Source: Candidatus Nanohalococcus occultus
GTDB taxonomy: Archaea > Nanohalarchaeota > Nanosalinia > Nanosalinales > Nanosalinaceae
NCBI RefSeq assembly: GCF_029207735.1
Contig: NZ_CP104395.1
Span: 350,692-414,691 of the forward strand
Reading direction: 5' to 3'
Length of the DNA stretch: 64,000 nucleotides
The translations under genes and the position numbers were made by a program. This document shows, piece after piece, positions 34,080 through 41,791 of the stretch. Below the pieces are notes generated by a model. The model was not told the DNA's origin, searched no databases, and saw nothing but the letters and a program-made list of their open reading frames with translations. Every line of letters begins with the position of its first letter. Position 1 is the first letter of the stretch.

Positions 34080-35624
34080 ATGCCGAAATGGATTTTCGTA
34101 ACCGGAGGAGTTCTATCAGGCCTTGGTAAGGGTTTGATCAGCGCAAGTGTTTCAAAACTTCTACAGCAAAGAGATCTGAACATCGTGCCTGTAAAATGTG
34201 ACGGGTACCTGAATGTCGATCCGGGTACGATGAACCCGCATGAACACGGCGAAGTATACGTCCTAGAGGATGGAACCGAGGTAGACATGGACTTCGGTCA
34301 CTACGAACGTTTCCTAGACATTGAAGGCCGAGGAGACTGGAACCTCACCTCCGGAAAGATCTTCCAGAGTGTGATCAACAAGGAACGTGAAGGCGAGTAT
34401 CTCGGCGAGACCGTCCAGATGATACCTCATGTAACTGATGAGATCAAAAAACGGTGGGAAAAAGTAGCTGGAACCGAGGAAGCCGATATCGTAATTGTAG
34501 AGATCGGCGGGACTGTAGGAGATATGGAAAACCAGTTTTACCTCGAGGCAGCCCGCCAGATTTGTAACGAGGAGGAAAGCTTCCTGATTCATACAACGCT
34601 GGTTCCGTACCTTGAGACCACCGGAGAGCAGAAAACCAAGCCGACCCAGCACTCGGTGAAAAAACTACAGGAAGCCGGCCTGGATCCGGACATGGTTGTC
34701 GGCAGAAGCAAGAAACCACTAGACGAATCAGCTGTTGAGAAAATATCTCTGTTCTGCGATGTCCCGGAGAAAGCAGTTGTATCCGACCCTAACCTTGAAT
34801 CTGTCTACCAGCTTCCGTTGGAGTTCGACGAGCAAAACGTCGATGAGATAGTTGCTGAAAAACTCGATCTGCCTGAAAGAGAAAACAACATCGCCGAATG
34901 GGAAAACAGGGTACAAAACCTGCTGGGAGAGACCGGTGCGAAGATCGCTATCTGCGGGAAATACACCGAGATGGACGATTCCTATGCCAGCGTTGAAGAA
35001 GCCCTCAAGCACGCTGGAGCTGCCAGCAACACCTCGATCCAGGCCGATAACATAGATGCGGCCGAGATCACAGCAGAAGAACTTGAAGAGTACGATGGCA
35101 TAGTCATACCAGGAGGCTTCGGAAAACGCGGAGTAGAGGCCAAAATGGAGGTAATCAAGTACTGCCGGGAAAACAACGTTCCGATCCTCGGACTTTGTTA
35201 TGGCATGCAGCTAATGGTAATAGAACAGGCAAGAGGCCTCGGAATCGACGCATCATCCGAAGAATGGGGCCAAGATGGAGTCAACGTCATCGCCGAACTA
35301 CCCGGACAGAAAGACATCGAAGAACTCGGAGGAACCATGCGGCTCGGAGAGTTCGAGGCAGAAGTAACCGGAGAAGTCAAGGACATTTATGGCTCCGAGA
35401 AAGTCTCGGAAAGACATAGACACCGGTACGAGGTCGATCCAGAGTACATCGAAAAATTGGAGGAGGGAGAAATCCGGTTTTCCGGTTTCCACGGAGATCT
35501 ACCGGAGTTCGTCGAAATAAAAGACCATAAATTCTTCGTTGGCACGCAGGCACATCCGGAGTTTAAATCCTCGCTTCAGAACCCGAATCCGCTGTATAAA
35601 GCCTTTATAGAGGCCTGTCTGTGA
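34080..35624 (+). CDS. pyrG: CTP synthase
   Basis: A 514-residue enzyme that makes CTP from UTP with glutamine. The amidoligase domain (1-265) starts WIFVTGGVLSGLGKGLISAS; the glutaminase domain carries nucleophile C373 in LGLCYGMQ (family has LGICLGMQ) and the HPE motif near the end. It sits between ksgA and the HemK-type methylase, interrupting the pair that is adjacent in many archaea. Confidence 0.96.
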   Translation: MPKWIFVTGGVLSGLGKGLISASVSKLLQQRDLNIVPVKCDGYLNVDPGTMNPHEHGEVYVLEDGTEVDMDFGHYERFLDIEGRGDWNLTSGKIFQSVINKEREGEYLGETVQMIPHVTDEIKKRWEKVAGTEEADIVIVEIGGTVGDMENQFYLEAARQICNEEESFLIHTTLVPYLETTGEQKTKPTQHSVKKLQEAGLDPDMVVGRSKKPLDESAVEKISLFCDVPEKAVVSDPNLESVYQLPLEFDEQNVDEIVAEKLDLPERENNIAEWENRVQNLLGETGAKIAICGKYTEMDDSYASVEEALKHAGAASNTSIQADNIDAAEITAEELEEYDGIVIPGGFGKRGVEAKMEVIKYCRENNVPILGLCYGMQLMVIEQARGLGIDASSEEWGQDGVNVIAELPGQKDIEELGGTMRLGEFEAEVTGEVKDIYGSEKVSERHRHRYEVDPEYIEKLEEGEIRFSGFHGDLPEFVEIKDHKFFVGTQAHPEFKSSLQNPNPLYKAFIEACL

Positions 35625-36142
35625 CGTACCCGGTAAGCGAGGACACGCTGTTTTTCAAACAGCATCTTGAGAAACTGGATTTGGAGGGCAAAAAACTCCT
35701 GGAGGTAGGAACCGGTAGCGGAGAGCTAGCAATCCGGGCCGCACAACGCGGAGCCAAGGTCACAGCGCTCGATAAAAACCCTGAATCTGTCGAGAAGGTC
35801 AAGGAGAGAGCTGGAAACGAAGAGGTTGAGCTAGAGGTTGTCCGCTCGGATCTACTCGGGGAGGTCGAAGGATGTTTCGATTTCATCCTGTTTAACCCGC
35901 CCTATCTTCCCGGGAAAAGAGAGGGTGATTCAGACCCTTTAGTTGGTGGAAAGAAAGGCATCGAGTTAACCGAAAAGTTTATCGAACAAGCCCGCAAGTA
36001 TCTAACTAAAAACGGCGAAATATACTTTATAGGAAGCTCTCTGGCAGATCTTGAATCACTGGAAAGTAAATTCGAGGTTGAGAGAGTTGATGAGACCAGG
36101 CTCTGGTTCGAAACACTTGTTCTTTACCGGCGTTCTACCTAG
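35621..36142 (+). CDS. HemK/Mtq2-type protein methyltransferase
   Basis: A 173-residue class I methylase with SAM motif LLEVGTGSGELAIRAAQRGA and NPPYLP (about 89-94), which recognises a glutamine side chain. The short form without the N-terminal helical domain is the archaeal/eukaryotic Mtq2 type, whose target is aRF1 (by family). The GTG start overlaps the pyrG stop (GTGA). Confidence 0.88.
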   Translation: MTYPVSEDTLFFKQHLEKLDLEGKKLLEVGTGSGELAIRAAQRGAKVTALDKNPESVEKVKERAGNEEVELEVVRSDLLGEVEGCFDFILFNPPYLPGKREGDSDPLVGGKKGIELTEKFIEQARKYLTKNGEIYFIGSSLADLESLESKFEVERVDETRLWFETLVLYRRST

Positions 36143-36144
36143 AT

Positions 36145-36152
36145 TTTTATAC
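36145..36152 (+). promoter_or_regulatory. TATA box of the 846-aa surface protein
   Basis: TTTTATAC is about 25 nt before the ATG at 36174 and decides that start over an in-frame TTG at 36168. Confidence 0.6.
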
Positions 36153-36173
36153 AAGACGGCCTAATCTTTGGTC

Positions 36174-38714
36174 ATGAAGAGTTTTTCCGCTTTACTGATC
36201 TCGATCGTGGTTTTAGCCGCCCCGGTTGCCGCCCAGGACACCTTGGATTGGGATATAAACAATCTTGATGAACCTGTAAGTCTTTTGGAGACTGGTAACA
36301 ACTCCTCTACGATTCAAACCGTACGACTGGTCAATGATGCCGAAGGAGAGCCTATAACGCCGGCTAACTTCACGTCTAAGGAAGATTTCGAGTACAATTA
36401 CTCCGGAAATATCAGCTCGATGGAGCATTTACAAAACGGATACTGGTACGCTAACTTAACTACTATACAGGAAAATACAACGATCGAGTATCAGCTTGTG
36501 CGTTCGGATGGGTCTTCTACAATAGAGGAGAATTTAACGGAGACTTTGGATGTAGGAAATCTGTCTGTAGAGTTAATGAATGATTTTAACGGTTACGTGA
36601 AGCCAGGAGAGGACGTCCGGCTTCAGGCAAATGTAACCGATACCTGGAATGACACGAACGAGGATGATGCGACGGTCGAAGCATACGTTACAAACGGGAC
36701 TTGGACAGGCAAGCTCGGTAAACTAGGGTACAGTCCTTCAACCGAAGAGTACTCTCTACAGGTTGAGATGCCTGATCACGCTAATTCAAGTTATATTATA
36801 CATATTAACGCATCGGCCTCCGGACAAGGGTATAACAAGCCCTACGGATCGACTTCCGATGTTTTCGACACCTATCCTCGTTCCACAGGAAAGATAGCGT
36901 ACTTAAACGCATCTTCAGGTTGTGATAACAGTTCATTTTTCACTGAATGCGGAAGAAATGCTGAGATCGAGACAGGATACAATATGACGGCCTTCGAGGC
37001 CTCGGATGTTGAGCTAGCTGTCAAAGCACCGCTGAAAAACGGCACGATGAGAACTCTGGATACTTTTTCGATGGATGAAAACAGTTTATGGGAGACAGAG
37101 TTCCAGCTACCTGAGTTAAATACCTCTAAGTACCAGGAAAAAGTTTCAATGGTTTACAACGCTTCGGTCAATGAAGATCAGCTGCTCACACGTTACAACG
37201 TGACTTACATCGACTACCGGCTTTCCGATGCCAGTGAGAACTCGGTTCAGCAGACCGAGGATTTCTTGATGAGGTTCTCGATCGAAGAGCCGTTTACAGG
37301 TAACGCAGTCGATTTATCGGAGATGGAAGAGGTAAACGCAACGATCTACGATCCAAACGGAGATATCTTCAGGAACTACAGTATCGGAGAGATCAGCTTC
37401 TTTTCAAACACAGGTTTCTACGGGAAAAACGTTTACTTCTCAAGAGATGCGGAAAACGGAACTTACAGACTGAATGTTACAACTACGGACAGTTACAACT
37501 CTACGAAGAGCTTTGAACAGCCTTTTAACGTCGGAGAGGTCAGCTCCACGTTCAACACTACGGATGAGATTGAATTCGAGTTTATGGACTTACTGGAGCA
37601 TGAAAGAATGTTTAACGTAACCAATCAGAAATCAGCGAATCTTACGTTAAACGTAACACTGAGTGAGGAACTTGAAAATGTTACAACTGTTAACGGCGGA
37701 GAAAATCTTTCACTGAACGCTTCGGAGACAGAGAACTTTACAGTGGTCTTTGATCCGGTGAACAAGACTGATATCGACGGCGAGATCACTTTGACGGATG
37801 AAACCGCTGGGTTCTCCGAGGAGATCGATGTTGAGATAGGAGAGCCTGCGTGCGGACTTATCGACGGCCGTCTATGTGTTAACTCGGGGGAATGGATGAA
37901 CGTCACTGCCTCCGAGCGCGGAACTGTCGAGGAAAGTTTCTGGGTACAGGATCCGAGGGAAGGCAATCTTTCGGTAACGCTGGCTGAAGACGATACGGCA
38001 GATGTGTTTACGGTTTCGCCTTCAGGCTTTGAGTTAAACGAGTCTCAGGAGGTAAATGTCAGCTTTGACGTACAGGAACCTGGTAACTTCACAGGCGCGA
38101 TCACGGTAAGCTCGGAAAACTACTCGGTGACAGTACAGACTTTCCTAGAATCGAACGTACAGTCACTTGAAGCCGCGGTAAACGTTCCAAACAGCATTGA
38201 TCTTGGAACAGTTACGACAGGAGAGAGCGTCACACGGACGATCACAGTCGATAACACGGGAGATCTCGAGGTTTACAGCACACAGGTACAGTCTTCGACC
38301 TTCGATGTCTCAACTGAGAACACGACAATTCCGGCCGGACAGAGCCGTGAACTAGATCTAAGCTTCTCCAGTGTGGAAGAGGGTTCGGGAACAGTAGAGT
38401 TAGTCTCATTTACCTCAGAGGATACTATTTACTCGACGATCCCGGTTTCCACGACTCTAGAGTCAGGATACATGGGAGGCGACGAAGATGATGGTGCGAA
38501 CGGTTTCAACGGCTCGGATAACTCGTTGAACGGTTCAGATGATAACTCTCCTGGAGACAGTCTTTCAAACGATGAACAAGAAGAATCGTCCGGATCAGGT
38601 ATTTTAATCCTGATAGCAGTAGTGGTCTTCATACTGTTGCTGGCAGGATTTGTACTGTATACAAGTTACATTCCTGAAAAAGGCGATCCACTCTACAGCG
38701 TGTTAGGTGAGTAA
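36174..38714 (+). CDS. Large membrane-anchored surface glycoprotein
   Basis: An 846-residue exported protein: signal peptide (1-21, AAPVAAQ), a long beta-rich region with very many N-x-S/T sites, Ig-like/NEW3-like repeats toward the C-terminal third (about 560-740), then a Ser/Asp/Gly-rich stalk (GSDNSLNGSDDNSPGDSLSN) and a membrane anchor (ILILIAVVVFILLLAGFVLY). This is the layout of archaeal cell-surface or adhesion proteins; the specific role is unknown. It is followed after 2 nt by a small membrane protein in the same direction. Confidence 0.8.
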   Translation: MKSFSALLISIVVLAAPVAAQDTLDWDINNLDEPVSLLETGNNSSTIQTVRLVNDAEGEPITPANFTSKEDFEYNYSGNISSMEHLQNGYWYANLTTIQENTTIEYQLVRSDGSSTIEENLTETLDVGNLSVELMNDFNGYVKPGEDVRLQANVTDTWNDTNEDDATVEAYVTNGTWTGKLGKLGYSPSTEEYSLQVEMPDHANSSYIIHINASASGQGYNKPYGSTSDVFDTYPRSTGKIAYLNASSGCDNSSFFTECGRNAEIETGYNMTAFEASDVELAVKAPLKNGTMRTLDTFSMDENSLWETEFQLPELNTSKYQEKVSMVYNASVNEDQLLTRYNVTYIDYRLSDASENSVQQTEDFLMRFSIEEPFTGNAVDLSEMEEVNATIYDPNGDIFRNYSIGEISFFSNTGFYGKNVYFSRDAENGTYRLNVTTTDSYNSTKSFEQPFNVGEVSSTFNTTDEIEFEFMDLLEHERMFNVTNQKSANLTLNVTLSEELENVTTVNGGENLSLNASETENFTVVFDPVNKTDIDGEITLTDETAGFSEEIDVEIGEPACGLIDGRLCVNSGEWMNVTASERGTVEESFWVQDPREGNLSVTLAEDDTADVFTVSPSGFELNESQEVNVSFDVQEPGNFTGAITVSSENYSVTVQTFLESNVQSLEAAVNVPNSIDLGTVTTGESVTRTITVDNTGDLEVYSTQVQSSTFDVSTENTTIPAGQSRELDLSFSSVEEGSGTVELVSFTSEDTIYSTIPVSTTLESGYMGGDEDDGANGFNGSDNSLNGSDDNSPGDSLSNDEQEESSGSGILILIAVVVFILLLAGFVLYTSYIPEKGDPLYSVLGE

Positions 38715-38716
38715 AA

Positions 38717-39166
38717 ATGGAGTTACAGCTTATAGCCACCGCCCTCTTGCTTGTCGGAGTATTCCTGGTAGCTATCAAAGTCCTGAAAACTATGTTTGAA
38801 GTTGCGACGGTCGCAGCGATCTCAGGAGCATTCTACACTTTTATGGCGGTAAGTTTTGATTTCCCTTTGAACCTACAGACCGTACTAGGGTTCGCCGGAC
38901 TTGGAACAGGCCTTTACGTCGCTTACTCAATCCTGCTTCCATTACTGGGTCTTGGCTGGGATGTCCTTACCGTACCGGTTGATGTAGCTACCTGGGTATC
39001 AAGTAAGTACAAGGGCTTTAAGAAGAGCAGAAGGCTCTCGAAGATCGAGTCAACGCTGAAAGACCACGATCAGAAACTGAAAGACGAAGACTCGGGTAAG
39101 AAAACAAAGGAAGTCGTCTTAGATAAAGTAAAGGAGAAAAAGGAAGAATCTAGTTCCCAAGACTGA
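38717..39166 (+). CDS. Membrane protein with charged coiled-coil tail
   Basis: A 149-residue protein with three to four hydrophobic segments (about 1-85) and a highly charged cytosolic tail (YKGFKKSRRLSKIESTLKDH onward, coiled coil). Directly downstream of the surface protein (2-nt gap), so it may be its partner in the membrane (inference). Its end overlaps the convergent gene by 17 bp. Confidence 0.68.
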   Translation: MELQLIATALLLVGVFLVAIKVLKTMFEVATVAAISGAFYTFMAVSFDFPLNLQTVLGFAGLGTGLYVAYSILLPLLGLGWDVLTVPVDVATWVSSKYKGFKKSRRLSKIESTLKDHDQKLKDEDSGKKTKEVVLDKVKEKKEESSSQD

Positions 39167-39815
39167 CTGAACCCGCATCCAGCCGTCCGACAGTTCCGTT
39201 CATCTCCAAGCGGCTTTCAACGAAGTCAAATGAGAGATCGCCTGAAAACGAGTCAGCTGACAACTGAGTGCCTGAAATACTTGCGGATGTCGAACCTGAC
39301 TCAATATCTCCCTCTACATTATCAAGGCTGAAATCCGATCTGGTAACGTTTTCTATAACCAGTCGATCGGAGCTTACCTGCTCTCTGATCTGAAAACTAC
39401 CCGAGATCTCGACACCGTTGGAAGAAGCTCTCTGAGCAGTTCCATCCAGCGTCAAAGGCTTATCAAGTGTTACAGTGCCGCTGAAACCTTCCAACGTAAA
39501 TGAAGTCTTCGATCTAATTGTCCGGTCACCGTCAGTTATCTCAGTGAGGTTTTCCGGACTCAAGTCCGCAGAACTAAGCCTTACTTGCTGTGGAAGCGAA
39601 CCATTGAAGTTCAGATCTGCTTTAACCGGTGTATCCGAATCCCTTCTATCAATAAGTCCTGTGAAAGCCCCTAGATTCCGAGGGGAAAGGTCAGCTGAAG
39701 TAAATTCATCAAAGTTTAAACCTTCATCCATTGAAAACGAATTACCGCCGTTTACAGCGATACTTGCGGCCGCAAGCGATACCAGTACGGCGGCCAGAAC
39801 TTTTGTGTCTAACAT
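39150..39815 (-). CDS. Secreted beta-repeat protein
   Basis: A 221-residue exported protein: a signal segment (KVLAAVLVSLAAASIAVNGG) and then short beta-strand repeats, of which SADLSPRNLGAFTG and SADLSPENLTEITDG are a clear pair, giving a stacked fold. No domain is named. The start ATG has TTTTTAAC about 27 nt upstream. Convergent overlap of 17 bp with the upstream membrane protein. Confidence 0.65.
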   Translation of the reverse strand: MLDTKVLAAVLVSLAAASIAVNGGNSFSMDEGLNFDEFTSADLSPRNLGAFTGLIDRRDSDTPVKADLNFNGSLPQQVRLSSADLSPENLTEITDGDRTIRSKTSFTLEGFSGTVTLDKPLTLDGTAQRASSNGVEISGSFQIREQVSSDRLVIENVTRSDFSLDNVEGDIESGSTSASISGTQLSADSFSGDLSFDFVESRLEMNGTVGRLDAGSVSLGN

Positions 39816-39854
39816 AAACAGGTTTAATGATTCAGGAGTTAAAAACTCTTTACA
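39816..39854. promoter_or_regulatory. Interleaved bidirectional promoter
   Basis: In 39 bp two TATA boxes point outward across each other: GTTTAATG (39822-39829) is about 29 nt before the GTG at 39855 on the plus strand, and GTTTTTAAC (39838-39846 read from the minus strand) is about 27 nt before the ATG at 39815. TBP occupancy should thus be mutually exclusive. Confidence 0.6.
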
Positions 39855-40412
39855 GTGAAAGCGATAGTTCTAATCGAGCCAGAGATACCGGAAAACACAG
39901 GTTTCATAGCACGGCTTTCCGCCAACTTCGGATACCCGCTACGGATTGTCAACCCGGAGTTCAACATCGAGGAAGCTCGCTCGACCGCGAAAAACGCTCA
40001 AAAACAGTTGCGTGACGCAAAAATATTTGACTCGGCGGAAAAAGCTGTAGAGGATCTTGATTACATTGTCGGAACGAAGCCCGGACGTGGAGACAGTTTA
40101 CACGAGTTCGAGCCGCGGGAAAATACCTCGATAATGATCGGCCGGGAAAGCTCAGGCCTATCAAACAAGGAACTGGAACTATGTGATTGTACAGTCTACA
40201 TTCCTACCTCCGGACACTCTTCCTTAAATCAGAGCCATGCGACGGCTGTAATCGCATCACATTTTTACCGTGGGGAAACGAAGGGAATGCCTGGTGCTAT
40301 GAAGGAAAAGATCAAGGAGCTAGCGCCTGAAACCGTTGCGAACGCGGTTATCGCCTCGAACCCTTCGAAAGGAGAGGCTGGAGAGATCATCTCCGAGCTC
40401 AAAGACGGTTAG
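39855..40412 (+). CDS. TrmJ-like 2'-O-ribose methyltransferase (SPOUT)
   Basis: A 185-residue SpoU-family methylase. The opening AIVLIEPEIPENTGFIARLS, the IMIGRESSGLSNKEL loop and the SAM-knot SSLNQSHATAVIASHFY fit TrmJ, which methylates C/U32 of tRNA. The start is GTG. The tRNA position is inferred from the family. Confidence 0.85.
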   Translation: MKAIVLIEPEIPENTGFIARLSANFGYPLRIVNPEFNIEEARSTAKNAQKQLRDAKIFDSAEKAVEDLDYIVGTKPGRGDSLHEFEPRENTSIMIGRESSGLSNKELELCDCTVYIPTSGHSSLNQSHATAVIASHFYRGETKGMPGAMKEKIKELAPETVANAVIASNPSKGEAGEIISELKDG

Positions 40413-40442
40413 CTTAAAAAGCTCGCCTCAGCTGGATTGAAC

Positions 40443-41711
40443 ATGGTACTTCCAGGAATTGTCCCACAGGACGGTGGAATTCTCACCCAAATCTATATGG
40501 TAATAAGCATAATCGGATTCTTAGCTTTCCCAATACTACTACTTTTCGGATCACGGATAATGATCTGGCAGATAGACAGAAAGGTCTCATCGGTCATGGA
40601 TTACCTAGAGGCCTACAGGAACGATACCAAAGCAATGTTCCTCGATAACCTGTCTTCGAACATCGGTGGGAAGACCGAACAGAAGTTCGAGACACTTCGG
40701 GACTTCAAGTTCTCGGCTCCAACGATGCTGGATCCAGCTGGAACAGTTGGAAAGCTGGAAAACGTTCTAGACGCATCGGAAAGTAAGTTTACGCGGTTTG
40801 TTGAAGCAAACGCAGATACAGAAGATCCTGAAGAACTCGCGAACCTTAACATGGCGTTCAAAGGCGTTATGGGAACCCACCAGATCTACAAGGTACTAAG
40901 ACATTACAGAGAGCTTTTGGTTAAGACCCAGAACTTCCAGCTGGTTGGTATGATCCAGATGGTTCTACCGATCTACGAAGAGCTAGCTGAAAGCCAGAAG
41001 GAGGCTACAAGAGCCTTTGTAAACGGCGATCCGATCGGAGACGCAATCGGCCCACTGGTTGCCGCAAAGTTCATCTCCTCAGAACCTGAGGAAATCGCAG
41101 ACGACATCATCAGAAGCAAGGAAGAGGTCGCAGGAAACGAAGTTCACGTCATCAAGTCCAACGGACCGGGCGCACGGCTCGGAAAGTACGGAGACGCAAT
41201 CGATGAGATCGCAGACGAAGTAGATGCGATCATCACAGTCGATGCTGGAGCCAAGTTCGAAGGGGAACAGACCGGAGACATCAGCGAAGGAGTCGGAGTC
41301 ATGATGGGCGGACCAGGAGTCGAAAAATCCAAGATCGAGGAAGCCGCCGTAGAACACGACCTACCGCTCGAAGGAATCATCATCAAACAGTCGCCTCCGG
41401 AAGCATCGAAGCCGATGAAAAAAGAGATCTACGAGGCATACAAGCCAGCAGTAGACAAAGTCGAGGAACTGGTCGAAGAGATCGATGGCACAGTAGCCGT
41501 TATTGGTGTAGGAAACACCTGTGGAATCGGAAACCAGAGAACTGAGGTCACAAACGTCGCATCCTCGCTACAGAAGTACTGGGACGAATACGAACAGCAG
41601 GAAGAGGAAGATGTCTCCTACATGGGCCTGATGCAGGTCATGCCCGGCGGCAACGCAGCGGAGATGGACAGCGCCCTGGAGAAGTTCCTCTGGAAACTCC
41701 CACGCCTCTAA
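40443..41711 (+). CDS. DUF1512 protein
   Basis: A 422-residue archaeal protein with one N-terminal membrane helix (MVISIIGFLAFPILLLFGSR) and a cytosolic domain containing GPGARLGKYGDAIDEIADE and VAVIGVGNTCGIGNQRTEV, typical of DUF1512, whose function is unknown. I chose the ATG at 40443 because TTAAAAA (40414-40420) is at leaderless spacing, instead of an upstream TTG. Confidence 0.85.
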   Translation: MVLPGIVPQDGGILTQIYMVISIIGFLAFPILLLFGSRIMIWQIDRKVSSVMDYLEAYRNDTKAMFLDNLSSNIGGKTEQKFETLRDFKFSAPTMLDPAGTVGKLENVLDASESKFTRFVEANADTEDPEELANLNMAFKGVMGTHQIYKVLRHYRELLVKTQNFQLVGMIQMVLPIYEELAESQKEATRAFVNGDPIGDAIGPLVAAKFISSEPEEIADDIIRSKEEVAGNEVHVIKSNGPGARLGKYGDAIDEIADEVDAIITVDAGAKFEGEQTGDISEGVGVMMGGPGVEKSKIEEAAVEHDLPLEGIIIKQSPPEASKPMKKEIYEAYKPAVDKVEELVEEIDGTVAVIGVGNTCGIGNQRTEVTNVASSLQKYWDEYEQQEEEDVSYMGLMQVMPGGNAAEMDSALEKFLWKLPRL

Positions 41712-41714
41712 AAC

Positions 41715-41735
41715 ATTTTCTCTTTTCTCCTTTTC
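41715..41735 (+). terminator. T-rich terminator after DUF1512
   Basis: ATTTTCTCTTTTCTCCTTTT follows the stop after 3 nt, a U-rich tract as used for archaeal termination. Confidence 0.6.
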
Positions 41736-41761
41736 GTGCTTGTTCTCTGCCTCTATTAAAG

Positions 41762-41769
41762 TTTTAAAC
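41762..41769 (+). promoter_or_regulatory. TATA box of the 817-aa secreted protein
   Basis: TTTTAAAC is about 26 nt before the ATG at 41792, so the mRNA is expected to be leaderless. Confidence 0.6.
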
Positions 41770-41791
41770 TGGCACGAGCAAAGTAACTGTA

